From: Microbacterium paraoxydans
Lineage (GTDB): Bacteria; Actinomycetota; Actinomycetes; Actinomycetales; Microbacteriaceae
NCBI RefSeq assembly: GCF_018224615.1
Contig: NZ_JAGTUK010000001.1
Span: 558,001 to 622,000, forward strand
DNA: 64,000 nt
Reading direction: 5' to 3'
Below, piece after piece: positions 16,084 through 25,655 of the stretch (position 1 is its first letter; every line of letters starts with the position of its first letter). The notes beneath the pieces were generated by a model that was not told the origin of the DNA, ran no database searches, and worked only from the letters and a program-made list of their open reading frames with translations. The position numbers were made by a program, and so were the translations under genes.

Positions 16084-19000
16084 TCAGCCTTGCGGCATGG
16101 TCAACCCGAGCTCGAAACTCAGGTCCGGTGTCAGGCGGTAGTTCGCGTGCACGGACGCCGCCAGGACGTTCTCGCCCTTCACCAGCAGTTTCGCCGGCAC
16201 CGTGAACGTGACCCGGTGCGCCGCCGCTCCCGTGGCCCGGGGCGAGGCCGTGGCATACGTGTCTGCCGTGATCGCGCCGTCGGGGAGGTTGCTGCGCCCG
16301 AGCTCGACGCCGTTGAGGTAGAGCACCACGCCGTCGTCTGCGATCACTGTGACCGTGCCGTCGTGCACGGCCGCGGGGTCGTCCACCGTGAACGAGTGAC
16401 GGAACTGCGCGCTCAACGGCGGGGTGTCGCCGTCCGTGGCGAGGTCGGTGGTCGCGGAGGTGACGCCGCGACCGAACAGCGCCGCGCCGCTGTTCCAGCC
16501 CGCGTCGTCGTACCCGGGGGTGTTCCAGTCCGCCGGCAACGGATCGTTCGCGGAGCGCCACGACCACGTCGAGCCTTCCGGCACGCTCACCGCCTCCCCC
16601 GCCGGATCCGCGCCGTCGTCCGGGCGCGCGTCGGCGTCGGGCTGCGGCGCAGCACCCTGGTCGGGGTCGTCAGCGGGGTCCTCTTCCGGCTTCTGCTCGG
16701 CAGCGCGGGCCGCCGTCGTGGTCGCCGTCGCCGTGACGGCTGGCGAGGTCGCGCCGTCCGCACCGACCGCCGTCACGCCGTACTCGTAGGCCGTCGCCGC
16801 TGTGAGACCGGTGTCCGTGAACGTCGTCTCCGGTGCGGTGACGGTCCCGACCTTCTCGCCGTCGCGGGTGATGACGTACGTTGCCGCCGCATTCATGCTC
16901 GACGGTGCTTTCCACGACAACGTCGCCGAATCGGCCGTCGCCGTGGCCTCCAGGGCGGTCACTGCGCCCGGCGCCGTGGAGCGCTGCGCCGTGAACGCCA
17001 GATCGAAGCCGAGGTCCGGCGTCGCGCGGTAGTTCGCGTGCACCGAGGCCGCCAGCACGTTGGTGCCGTCGACGAGGGCACCCGCCGGCACCGTGAACAC
17101 GGTCCTCGACCCCGATGCGGTGTTCTGCGAGACGACGGCGGTGGCGGTCGTGTTCTGCGTCGGCGTGCCGTCCGGCATCCGCACGCGCCCCAGCTCCTTT
17201 CCGTTCAGGTAGAGGATCACTCCGTCGTTCGCGACGACCGAGATCGTGCCGTCCACCACCGAGGCGGCGTCCTGCACCGCGAAGCGCTTCCGGAACTGCG
17301 CGCTGATCGGCTTCGTCTCCGCGTCGGACGGATCGAGGTCCGTCGCCGCGCCGCTGACACCGCGGCCGAACAGCGCCTTCCCGACCGCCCAGTCCGCGTC
17401 GTCGAAGTCGGTCGCCGCCCAGTCGGACGGGAGGGGATTCGTGGACGATCGCCACGACCAGGAGTCACCGTTGCCGATGAGGGTCAGCATCGACTCCGGA
17501 GCGGGCTCGACCGTGAAGGCGGCCGTGCTCGCGGAGCGGTTGCCGACGGCATCCCTCGCGCGCACGTACCAGTCCGTCGGGTGGTCCGTGACCGGCGCCG
17601 TGTACGTCGCCGCCGTCGTGGTCGCGACCACGCGGTTGCCCCGCAGCACCTCGTAGACGACCCGGCCGCTGTCGTCGGTGGAGCCACCCCACGTGAGCAC
17701 CTGCTGGTCGCCGCTCGCCGAGGGCGTCGATGAGATCGCCCCCGGTGTCGTGGGGGCGGTGCTGTCGCGCGGGGCGAAGCGGATGAAGCCGCCCGACCAC
17801 TGGTTGACGCTGCCCGCGCGCACCGAGTCGGTGAGATCGCCGCCGACCCACAGCGTGCCGGTGCTGTCGAAGAACGAGCCCCAGACTCCCTGACCGGCGC
17901 GCGACCTCACCACCGGCGACCAGTCGGGGATGTAGTGGCCGGTCGCGGCATCCCAGGCGCCGGCGAGATTGATCTTGTCGACCTCGGTCCACGGTTCGGT
18001 GATCTCGCGCTTGAGGTATTTGTCCTGGTAGACCTCGTCGCCGCAGTGGCACCCGGCGATCACCACGGAGCCGTTGGTCTCCACCGTCTGCATGTCGCCT
18101 CCCTCGTGCGCGATCGAGCCGCTGAGGAGCTGGAACGTGGCACGGTCGTAGGAGAACAGCGAGTGCTGCGAGCCGCCCAAGTACACCCGGTCGCCGACCT
18201 CGGCCACACCGTTCTGCCAGATGCTCCCGAGGTAGTTGCCGTTCGCGTCGATCGTGGCTTCGCTGAACGTCGGCACCCACAGGGGCGAGACCAGCGGGGC
18301 GCCGGGGACGGTCTGCAGGGCGACGGCGCTCGGAGTCGAGGTCGCCTGCTTCCGCGTGAAGTAGCCCGAGAAGTACGTCCGGTCGCCGCGATCCGAGGCG
18401 TCGACCGCGACGGCCGTGCCATTGAGGTTCGCGTTCCAGTTCGCGTCCGGTGTGCTCGTCGCGAGCACGATCCTCCCGCCGTTCCACGCGCTCGCGCTGC
18501 GTCCGGATCCCACGGCCGTGAGGTGCGTCATCGCGCCGGCCACATACAGGTAGCCGTCCTGTACGTCGAGGTCGTGCACGGAGGGGACGGCGCCGGTGAC
18601 CCGGCTCTGCACGGCGACCTGGGGGCCCGACAGCTGCCCGGTCGCCGGGTCGAGGAAGGCGAGTCCGACCTGCGGGGTGCCGTCCACCACGGTGAACTGA
18701 CCGCCCACGGCCACACGCCCGTCGGGCAGCGCGGCGATGGCCTTGACCTGACCGTTCAGCTGCGGGCGGAACGTCGACACCCATTGACCGGTGTTCACGT
18801 CGAAGCCGGCGAGGTACGGCTGTTCGACGCGACCGGCGCCGTCTCGGGACTGCTGCACGTCCCGGAAGTTGCCGCCCGCGAACACCGTGTTGCCGACCTG
18901 ACCGAACTCAGCCACCTCGACATTGAGCTCCCCGTCTCTGCCGTTTGCGAGACCGGAGACGCCCCAGACGGTGCGCTGCGCATTGCTGTCCGGGATGGGG

Positions 19001-19908
19001 CGGAGCGTCGAGGCATGCGTTCCGGCCGTGGAGACCGTGCCGAAATCGAGGTCGGCGAGCCGCAGCTGCGGACGCACGAACATCTGGGCGAACGGGATGG
19101 CGAAACCGGCCCCCGCCGGTGCCCACAGGTACGACGTCGGGTCGTCCTGCCCGGTGACCTCGGCGCCGTACGACCAGCCCATCAGGAACCGGTGCGACTG
19201 GCGCTGCGCGAAGTAGGAACCGTTCCATCCCGTGTCGTGCCCGAAGCCCGACTGCGACGTTCCGCCCCACCCGACCGAGCCGGTCCATCCGCCCGTTCCG
19301 GAGAACTCCCCGATGATCCAGTCCTTGATCGGGTTGCCTCCGGCCATGGTCCAGTTCCAGCGGTCGCGCCGCGCGAGGCTGAAGCGGACCTCCTGCCACC
19401 GGCTGCCGTCGACCGATGCGGCCCGGTGCACGCGGATGCTGTCCGGCGGGAGCTGGTCCGGCCGTCCACCGTTGAGCAAACCGTCGACGGTCTTCGCCGG
19501 CAGCTGCGCGGGCTTGAACGCGGCCGTTCCCGAGGGCGTCGTGACGATCTCCCGCGGTGTGCCGAGGCCGTTGTAGTTCTCCTTCCACCCCTCGCGTCCG
19601 CGACCGATCATCGCCCACCCGCCGCCCAGCGTGGTCTGATCGCAGTAGAACTGCTGGGGGTAGACGAGGGCGGGAGTGACGAGCCAGTAGACCCCGTCCT
19701 CGGAAGCGGGGTCGTTCTGCTTGATCTCCCAGCAGGAGGCGGCGGCCGTCTCCTGAGTGAGACCGTCTGGCGCGCCCGTGCGGGCCGGTACCTCCTCGGC
19801 CGCGGATGCGCCGAGCGGTGTGAGGAGCGCGCCCGCCAGGACCGCGATCGTCGCGATCCCCACGAGGGCGCCCGCGCGCGCGGAGCCCCTGTGCGTGCTG
19901 ATGGTCAT
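16084..19908 (-). CDS. Giant secreted fibrinogen-like protein 1 (FReD, propeller-like region, FN3, two carbohydrate-binding-like modules)
   Basis: The protein has 1,274 residues. After a Sec signal (cleavage near ASA, residue 36), residues 57-285 form a fibrinogen-related domain: SCWEIKQ with Cys59, DGVYWLVTP and YCDQTTLGGGW with Cys89, as in bacterial YCDxxxxGGGW proteins. About 310-715 is a beta-propeller-like region of delta-60 or kelch type (repeated LPDGRVAVGGQF-like strands), with a CHC pair near 620. Then follow FN3 (718-802), a galactose-binding-like module (805-965), FN3 (970-1065), an acidic linker and a second module to the end. It is the downstream member of a tandem pair with 19948. 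The start is set by AAAGGAA. It is probably a matrix or surface lectin for the polysaccharide made by this locus; the role is inference. Confidence 0.8.
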   Translation of the reverse strand: MTISTHRGSARAGALVGIATIAVLAGALLTPLGASAAEEVPARTGAPDGLTQETAAASCWEIKQNDPASEDGVYWLVTPALVYPQQFYCDQTTLGGGWAMIGRGREGWKENYNGLGTPREIVTTPSGTAAFKPAQLPAKTVDGLLNGGRPDQLPPDSIRVHRAASVDGSRWQEVRFSLARRDRWNWTMAGGNPIKDWIIGEFSGTGGWTGSVGWGGTSQSGFGHDTGWNGSYFAQRQSHRFLMGWSYGAEVTGQDDPTSYLWAPAGAGFAIPFAQMFVRPQLRLADLDFGTVSTAGTHASTLRPIPDSNAQRTVWGVSGLANGRDGELNVEVAEFGQVGNTVFAGGNFRDVQQSRDGAGRVEQPYLAGFDVNTGQWVSTFRPQLNGQVKAIAALPDGRVAVGGQFTVVDGTPQVGLAFLDPATGQLSGPQVAVQSRVTGAVPSVHDLDVQDGYLYVAGAMTHLTAVGSGRSASAWNGGRIVLATSTPDANWNANLNGTAVAVDASDRGDRTYFSGYFTRKQATSTPSAVALQTVPGAPLVSPLWVPTFSEATIDANGNYLGSIWQNGVAEVGDRVYLGGSQHSLFSYDRATFQLLSGSIAHEGGDMQTVETNGSVVIAGCHCGDEVYQDKYLKREITEPWTEVDKINLAGAWDAATGHYIPDWSPVVRSRAGQGVWGSFFDSTGTLWVGGDLTDSVRAGSVNQWSGGFIRFAPRDSTAPTTPGAISSTPSASGDQQVLTWGGSTDDSGRVVYEVLRGNRVVATTTAATYTAPVTDHPTDWYVRARDAVGNRSASTAAFTVEPAPESMLTLIGNGDSWSWRSSTNPLPSDWAATDFDDADWAVGKALFGRGVSGAATDLDPSDAETKPISAQFRKRFAVQDAASVVDGTISVVANDGVILYLNGKELGRVRMPDGTPTQNTTATAVVSQNTASGSRTVFTVPAGALVDGTNVLAASVHANYRATPDLGFDLAFTAQRSTAPGAVTALEATATADSATLSWKAPSSMNAAATYVITRDGEKVGTVTAPETTFTDTGLTAATAYEYGVTAVGADGATSPAVTATATTTAARAAEQKPEEDPADDPDQGAAPQPDADARPDDGADPAGEAVSVPEGSTWSWRSANDPLPADWNTPGYDDAGWNSGAALFGRGVTSATTDLATDGDTPPLSAQFRHSFTVDDPAAVHDGTVTVIADDGVVLYLNGVELGRSNLPDGAITADTYATASPRATGAAAHRVTFTVPAKLLVKGENVLAASVHANYRLTPDLSFELGLTMPQG

Positions 19909-19947
19909 CGATGTTCCTTTCTGATGGGGGAGGGGTGCGGCCTCGTG

Positions 19948-22900
19948 TCAGCCGCGTGCCATGGTCATGGCGAGGTCGAAGCTCAGGTCGGGTGTGGTCC
20001 GGTAGTTCGCGTGCACCGACGCGGCGAGCACGTTCGTGCCTTTCACGAGCAGCCGAGCGGGTACGAGGAACGAGACGCGCCGGTCCGAGGCGCCCCGCGA
20101 GCCTGCCGACGCGGAGGCGAACGTGTTCTGGCTGATCGCGCCACCCGGCATGCGCGCGCGGCCGAGCTCGACGCCGTTCAGGTACACGACCACACCGTCG
20201 TCGGCGATGACCGTGACCATGCCATCGCGCACGGTGTCGGGGTGGGTCACCGTGAACTCGTGGCGGAACTGCGCGCTGACCGGCGGGGGAGCCTGGTGGG
20301 CGGGGTCGATGTTGGTGGCCGCACGGACTCCGCGGCCGAGGAGGGCGGTGCCTGTGGCCCAGCCGGACGCGTCGTATCCGAGGGCGTTCCAGCTGGCGGG
20401 AAGTGCGTCGTTCGTATACCGCCATGACCAGGAGGAGCCGTTTGCGATCGCGATCGGTGCGTCCGCGGTGGTGCTGGCCTGGAGTTCTGCGGCCGTCGAC
20501 GCCTGTCCATCGGCCGCGACGGCAACCACGGTGTAGCGGTGTCCGGTCGAGGCGGGAAGGTCGCCGTCGGAGAAGGCCGCGGTCGGCGCGGCGACGACAC
20601 CCACTTGCCGCCCATCACGACGGATCACGTACGAGGCGGGAGGCGTCCCCCCTGCGGGCGCCCGCCAGGCGAGCGCAATCGTGTCGGCGGTGGCCGTCGC
20701 CGCGAGTCCCGTCACGGGTTGGGGCGGTGCGGCGCGCTCGCCGACGAGGGCGAGGTCGAATCCGAGCGCGGGTCGCGCCCGGTCGGCCGTGTGGACGGAG
20801 ACGGCGAGGACATTCGTGCCCTCGACCAGCGCCCCCGGAGGGATCGGTATGACGACCCTGCCACTGACCGCGTCGGACGGTGAGACGGCCTCGGTTGCGA
20901 GAGTGTCGTCCGCGATCGGCCCGTCGGGCATGCGGACGCGGCCGAGCTCCCGACCGTTGAGCGTGAGCACGGCGCCGTCGTCGGCGATCACGGAGGCGAT
21001 CGCGTTCGTCACGGTGGCGGCGTTGCGTACCTCGAACGACTTGCGGAACTGTGCGCTCGGCGCACGGCCTCCACCACGGCTCAGCGTGGTGGCGGCCTCA
21101 CGCACCCCGGCGCCGAACAGCCCGGGACCGGTACGCCAGGACGAGTCGTCGAACCCCGGACGTGTCCAATCGGAGGGAGCCGCGGTCGCGGAGTAACGCC
21201 ACGCCCACGTATCCCGATCGGCGATGAACGTGAGGTCGGCGGCCGACGGCGGCTGGACGATGAAAGCCGAGGTGCCGGCCGAACGGTTGCCGGCGGTGTC
21301 CCGCGCCCTCACCTGATATGCGGTGGGATCGGCGGTGATCGGCACGCTGTAGGTCGTTGCCGTCGTGGTGGCGATCACGCGGTTGCCGCGCATGACCTCG
21401 TACCGCACGGTGGCGGCATCGGTGGACGGCCCCCAGGTCAGCACGGCCTGCTCGCCCCCGGCGACCGGCGTCGAGGTGATCGGGCCGGGGGTGCTGGGCG
21501 GCGTGCTGTCGCCCGGAGCGAACCGGGCGAAGCCGCCGGACCACTGCGTCCGGTCGCCGGCGCGCACTGAGCGTTCCAGGTCACCGCCGACCCACAGGGC
21601 GCCAGAACTGTCGACGAACGTGCGCTGCACACCGAAGCCGCCGGCGAATCCGAGCCGCGGTGCCCACTCGGGAAGGAAGACGCCGGTGGCCGCGTCCCAG
21701 GCGCCGAGGTACTCGAGCCGATCGACCTGGAGCGCCGTCGCGTGCCTCTTGCGCGTCTTCCGCTTCAGTGTCTCGCCCTGGTATTGGTACGTGTAGCGCC
21801 CGCACGCGCAACCTCCGATCACCACGGAGCCCGCAGTGATGGCGTTCTGGAAGTCGGAGCCGGCGCCGGCGGTCGACCCGGTCAGAACGCGGAGCGTCGT
21901 GCGGTCGTACGCGGCGAGCGATCGGCGGGTCGAGCCGACGTACACGCGCCCACCCGCCTCCACCACCGTGTGCGCTGGCGTGCCGGCGGCGCTGAACGCC
22001 GGCGCCCATAGCGGGGTCACCGGAGCCGCCCCGGGCGTGGTCTGCACGGCTGCGGCGCTCTTGGACGCGCTCCGGTGCGTGGCGCTGAAGTATCCCGAGA
22101 AATAGGTGCGGTCACCCTGGTCGGACGCGTCGACCGCCAGGGCGGTCCCGTTCAGGTCGGGGTTCCAATCCGGGTCGGGGAGGCCGGTGGCGAGGTCGAC
22201 GCGTCCACCGTTGCCCGCCGCTGCCCCGGTGCCGGAGGACGGAGCGGATAACCGCGTGAACGACCCGGCCATGTAGAGGTACCCGCCCTGCACATCGAGT
22301 GCCATCACCGCAGGAGTCCGCGCCGCCTCCTGCTGTTCCACCGTTACCTGGGCGCCGGACAACCGACCGGTCGTCGGGTCGACCAAGGCGAGTCCGGGCT
22401 GATGCGCGCCGTCGACCGTCGTGAACCGTCCGCCGATCGCCAGGCGGCCGTCGGGCAGCGCGGCGAGGGCGTCGACCTCCCCGTCGAGCTCGGGCCGGAA
22501 CCGCGGAAGCCACTCTCCGGTCGTCACGTCGAACGCGGCGAGGTACGGCTGCTCCCCACGCCCGATGCCGGATTCGGTGTGCTGGACATACCGGAAGTCC
22601 CCACCCGCGAACACGCTCGGCCCGACCTGGGTGAAGGCGTGGACGACGGCGCTCGCATCCTCATCCTCCGCGGCCTGCGTGACGCCCCACTGCGTCTTCA
22701 TCGCGGTACTGCGCGGAAGGGCCCGCACCGGTGAGGCGGGCGCGCCCGTATCCGCTGCCGCCGGGAACGCCAGGTCCGAGAGGCGAAGCGTCGGGCGAAG
22801 GAACACCTGAGCGAACGGGATCGCGGAGCCCTCACCCGCCGGCGCCCAGAGATACGAGGAGGCGTCGCTCGTGCCGGTCACGGTGCGGCCATACGCCCAC

Positions 22901-23607
22901 CCGGCCTTCTTCTTGTGCGACGCTCGCCGAACGAACGACGAGGAGTGCCAGCCGTCGCCCTCGCCGAAACGGCGGGTGCTGCCGCCCCTCCCGCTGGTGC
23001 CGTCGAACACCCAGTTGCGCAGCGGGTTGGCGCCGCCCATGGCCCAGTTCCAGCGGTCGCGCTGCTGGAAACGGAACCGTACCTCCTGGCGGTAGGTCCC
23101 GTCGATCGAGGACGAACGTCGTACCCGCACGCCGTCGGGCAGCTTGTCGACGCGGCCGCCGTTCAGGAGGCCGTCGACGGACTTCGCGGGGAGCTGCACG
23201 GGAGTGAAGGCGCCCGGGCCGTCGGGTGTCTCGGCGAGCTGCGCTGCCGTGCCCTTTCCGGCGTAGTCTTCCGTCCACCCCTCCCGGCCGCGGCCGATCA
23301 GTACCCAGCCGCCGCCGTACTCTTCCTGGGCGCAATAGAACTGCTGCGGGGCGACGAGTGCCGGTGTCACGAGCCAGTAGACGCCGTCCTTCGAGTCCGG
23401 GAAGTTCTGCTTGATCTCCCAGCACGATGCGGCCGCGGTCTCGGACGAGCGCCCATCCGGCGAGACGTCGGCAGCACCGGCGGCTGTGATGGCCGTGGCC
23501 GCGTCGGCCGTCGGCGTCAGCAGTGAGCCGATCACGGCGACCGCAGCGCTTAGTGCCACGAGCGCACGTACTGCTCCATTCCCCCACCGAGTCGCGTCGG
23601 TTCGCAT
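19948..23607 (-). CDS. Giant secreted fibrinogen-like protein 2
   Basis: The protein has 1,219 residues and is a paralog of the proteins at 16084 and 37519, with the same domain order. The signal peptide ends near residue 36. The fibrinogen-related domain has SCWEIKQ (Cys62) but reads YCAQEEYGGGW instead of YCDQ, so the conserved Asp is lost. A CAC pair stands where the others have CHC. It lacks the acidic linker of protein 1 and is the most diverged of the three, with more Arg in its surface strands. GGAAGG precedes the ATG at 23607. It is transcribed 39 bases ahead of protein 1, so the two form one unit. Confidence 0.8.
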   Translation of the reverse strand: MRTDATRWGNGAVRALVALSAAVAVIGSLLTPTADAATAITAAGAADVSPDGRSSETAAASCWEIKQNFPDSKDGVYWLVTPALVAPQQFYCAQEEYGGGWVLIGRGREGWTEDYAGKGTAAQLAETPDGPGAFTPVQLPAKSVDGLLNGGRVDKLPDGVRVRRSSSIDGTYRQEVRFRFQQRDRWNWAMGGANPLRNWVFDGTSGRGGSTRRFGEGDGWHSSSFVRRASHKKKAGWAYGRTVTGTSDASSYLWAPAGEGSAIPFAQVFLRPTLRLSDLAFPAAADTGAPASPVRALPRSTAMKTQWGVTQAAEDEDASAVVHAFTQVGPSVFAGGDFRYVQHTESGIGRGEQPYLAAFDVTTGEWLPRFRPELDGEVDALAALPDGRLAIGGRFTTVDGAHQPGLALVDPTTGRLSGAQVTVEQQEAARTPAVMALDVQGGYLYMAGSFTRLSAPSSGTGAAAGNGGRVDLATGLPDPDWNPDLNGTALAVDASDQGDRTYFSGYFSATHRSASKSAAAVQTTPGAAPVTPLWAPAFSAAGTPAHTVVEAGGRVYVGSTRRSLAAYDRTTLRVLTGSTAGAGSDFQNAITAGSVVIGGCACGRYTYQYQGETLKRKTRKRHATALQVDRLEYLGAWDAATGVFLPEWAPRLGFAGGFGVQRTFVDSSGALWVGGDLERSVRAGDRTQWSGGFARFAPGDSTPPSTPGPITSTPVAGGEQAVLTWGPSTDAATVRYEVMRGNRVIATTTATTYSVPITADPTAYQVRARDTAGNRSAGTSAFIVQPPSAADLTFIADRDTWAWRYSATAAPSDWTRPGFDDSSWRTGPGLFGAGVREAATTLSRGGGRAPSAQFRKSFEVRNAATVTNAIASVIADDGAVLTLNGRELGRVRMPDGPIADDTLATEAVSPSDAVSGRVVIPIPPGALVEGTNVLAVSVHTADRARPALGFDLALVGERAAPPQPVTGLAATATADTIALAWRAPAGGTPPASYVIRRDGRQVGVVAAPTAAFSDGDLPASTGHRYTVVAVAADGQASTAAELQASTTADAPIAIANGSSWSWRYTNDALPASWNALGYDASGWATGTALLGRGVRAATNIDPAHQAPPPVSAQFRHEFTVTHPDTVRDGMVTVIADDGVVVYLNGVELGRARMPGGAISQNTFASASAGSRGASDRRVSFLVPARLLVKGTNVLAASVHANYRTTPDLSFDLAMTMARG

Positions 23608-23767
23608 GTTTCCTTCCGGAGTGATCCGCGGCGAAACGCCGTTCGGCGTCGTTCCCGGGTGGGGGTTCCCGGTGCTCGGATGGCGCCTCAGGCGCTGCGT
23701 CGGAGCGTGCTGGCAAGCAACGCTCGGAAAGCTGCGCGCACCCTCGGTTCATGGCACGAGTAGCGCG

Positions 23768-23799
23768 CTTCGGGGCGGACGCCGGTGTCCGCCCCGAAG
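23768..23799 (-). terminator. Hairpin terminator after the TagD-like gene
   Basis: A perfect 13-bp stem (23768-23780 with 23787-23799) with a 6-base loop lies just beyond the stop of the cytidylyltransferase gene and 160 bases before the next start. Confidence 0.7.
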
Positions 23800-23806
23800 G
23801 GTTGCG

Positions 23807-24262
23807 TCAGCGGGTCGACGCTGCGGTGGCGCCGGCCGCGTTCGCGGTGATGGCGTCGAGTGCGCGGCGGAGCGCAGAGCTGGACGTGTGTGCGGTGTAC
23901 GGGAAGTACACGACCTCCACGCCGACCTCGGCGAACTCCCGCTCGAGGCGCAGACCCTTCTCCGTGCCGCGCCAGTCGTCCCCCTTGAAGAAGTGCGTGA
24001 ATCGCACGTCTTTCCAGGAGTCCATCTTCGATGGCGTGGTCTCGATGTAGACGTCGTCGACGAACGAGATGTGCTTGACGATCTCCGCTCGTTCAGCGGT
24101 CGGGATGACGGGCTCGATGCCCTTGACCTCCCGCAGCATCTCGTCGCTCACGACGCCCGCGATCAAGATGTCGCAGTGCTGCTTGGCATGCCGGAGCAGA
24201 TTCAGATGCCCCACATGGAAAAGGTCGAAAGCTCCGACGGCATAGCCGATTCGCGTCCCCAT
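23807..24262 (-). CDS. Glycerol-3-phosphate cytidylyltransferase-like (TagD family)
   Basis: This 151-residue cytoplasmic nucleotidyltransferase has the signature GAFDLFHVGHLNLLRHAK, with the HxGH pair at His16 and His19, a KGDDW motif near residue 94, and YTAHTSSSALRR in place of the usual RTxGISTT. It should couple CTP to a polyol phosphate, giving CDP-glycerol or a similar CDP-alcohol. It is about 20 residues longer than Bacillus TagD. The CDP-alcohol phosphotransferase at 36817 is a natural user of such a product, although it is far away in the locus. Its promoter region carries three TGGGGA repeats, the first of which doubles as the ribosome binding site. Confidence 0.8.
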   Translation of the reverse strand: MGTRIGYAVGAFDLFHVGHLNLLRHAKQHCDILIAGVVSDEMLREVKGIEPVIPTAERAEIVKHISFVDDVYIETTPSKMDSWKDVRFTHFFKGDDWRGTEKGLRLEREFAEVGVEVVYFPYTAHTSSSALRRALDAITANAAGATAASTR

Positions 24263-24266
24263 GATC

Positions 24267-24305
24267 TCCCCAGATCACTAAATCCCCAGTTAAGCGGATC
24301 CCCAC
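24267..24305 (-). promoter_or_regulatory. Three TGGGGA direct repeats before the TagD-like gene
   Basis: On the minus strand, CTGGGGA occurs at 24267-24273 and 24283-24289, and a close copy (GTGGGGA) at 24299-24305, spaced exactly 16 bases apart. The one nearest the gene also acts as Shine-Dalgarno sequence. A TTAAGCGG...CCACTTAA near-palindrome lies at 24290-24313. A similar triple repeat precedes the sugar transferase (43585-43625). Confidence 0.45.
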
Positions 24306-24429
24306 CCACTTAATGCGACTCCCACAGCCGCGCTGCCAGAGTCTAGCAGACCCCGGTTTCCCTGCCCATAGGAAGGCGTGAAACGATGGAGCCCGCAGGC
24401 GCGGTGCCTGCCGAGCGAAGGGGACCCGA

Positions 24430-25602
24430 GTGGGGGCAGCCGTCACGGTCATCGTGCCGACGTTCAACGAGCGCGACAACGTCGCCGAACTCGTGGCGCG
24501 CACCGCTGCGGCGCTCGAAGGACGACAGGCCGAGATCCTGTTCGTGGACGACAGCTCCGATGACACCGCCGCGCAGGTCGAGCGGGTGGCCGCGGAGGCG
24601 CCGATCCCGGTGCGGGTCATCCACCGCGCTGAGAACACCGGCGGACTCGGCGGCGCGGTGGTCGTGGGGCTGAAAGCCGCGGCCGCGGACCTGTGCGTCG
24701 TGATGGACGGTGACCTCCAGCACCCGCCGGAGCTCCTCCCCGCGCTGCTCGACCGGTACGACGAGGGCGGCGCGGATGTCGTCGCGGCGTCGCGCTACAT
24801 CGGCGGCGGTGACACCAGCGGACTGGGCACGGCGCTGCGCTTCGGCGTCTCGCGTGCGGCGACGTGGCTGACGCGGGCCATGTTCCCGATCCGGCTGTCC
24901 CGTAGCACCGACCCCATGACGGGTTTCTTCCTGGTCGACCGCTCGCGCCTCGACCTCGACGGCCTCAAGCCGCAGGGGTTCAAGATCCTGCTGGAGATCC
25001 TCGCGCGCAACGACCTGCGCATCGCCGAAGTGCCGATGGAGTTCGCGGAGCGGCGGCACGGAACCTCGAAGGCGAGCATTCGTCAGGGTGCCACATTCAT
25101 CGCTCACCTGGCCCGCCTGCGGTTCGGGAAGATGTCGCTCTTCGCGCTCATCGGAGTGATCGGTGCCGTCGCGAACCTGGGCATCATGTGGGCGCTCACC
25201 GCCGCTGGAGTGCCGTACGTGTGGGCGGCGATCATCGGTGCCGAGGTGACCATCATCGGCAACTTCCTGCTGCAGGAGCGCTTCGTGTTCGCGGACATGC
25301 GCACGGACGCCAGGGCGCTCGGCGTCCGGTTCGCCAGCTCGTTCGCGTTCAACAACGTCGAGGCGGCCCTGCGCATCCCGGTCATGGCGCTCATGGTCGA
25401 GACGTGGCACATCTCGAGCGTGCTGGCCACGGCGCTGTCGCTGATCGTCGCGTTCTTCGCCCGATTCCTCTTCCACTCCCTGGTCGTCTACGCGCCGCAG
25501 CGCCGACGCCGTGGTGAGAGCGCGGAGCCGGCGACGGACACCGCGGCTCAGCGGGTGATCCGTGCGATCGACGTCGAGGCGATGAAACCGGGCGAGCTCT
25601 GA
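24430..25602 (+). CDS. GT2 glycosyltransferase fused to a GtrA-like membrane domain
   Basis: The protein has 390 residues. Residues 1-235 are a dolichol-phosphate-mannose-synthase-like GT-A domain: VIVPTFNERDN, FVDDSSDDT, VMDGDLQHPPE (the DxD site) and DPMTGFFLVDR. Residues 236-365 form four membrane helices of the GtrA/DPMS-TMD type, ending in a basic tail. Enzymes of this layout charge polyprenyl phosphate with a sugar and deliver it to the outer face for decoration of surface polymers. It starts with GTG at 24430 behind AAGGGG. It faces away from the TagD-like gene and is followed by the PaaK-like and Wzz-like genes on the same strand. Confidence 0.85.
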   Translation: MGAAVTVIVPTFNERDNVAELVARTAAALEGRQAEILFVDDSSDDTAAQVERVAAEAPIPVRVIHRAENTGGLGGAVVVGLKAAAADLCVVMDGDLQHPPELLPALLDRYDEGGADVVAASRYIGGGDTSGLGTALRFGVSRAATWLTRAMFPIRLSRSTDPMTGFFLVDRSRLDLDGLKPQGFKILLEILARNDLRIAEVPMEFAERRHGTSKASIRQGATFIAHLARLRFGKMSLFALIGVIGAVANLGIMWALTAAGVPYVWAAIIGAEVTIIGNFLLQERFVFADMRTDARALGVRFASSFAFNNVEAALRIPVMALMVETWHISSVLATALSLIVAFFARFLFHSLVVYAPQRRRRGESAEPATDTAAQRVIRAIDVEAMKPGEL

Positions 25603-25655
25603 GCTCGGCGCTCTACCATGGACACGACCGGCAGGGGGCCGGGACTACTGGGGGA

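Noticed and set aside
17935..20427. Long plus-strand open frame opposite fibrinogen-like genes 1 and 2
   Set aside because: It spans the gap between two minus-strand genes, has no start signal, and its composition is that of a shadow frame.
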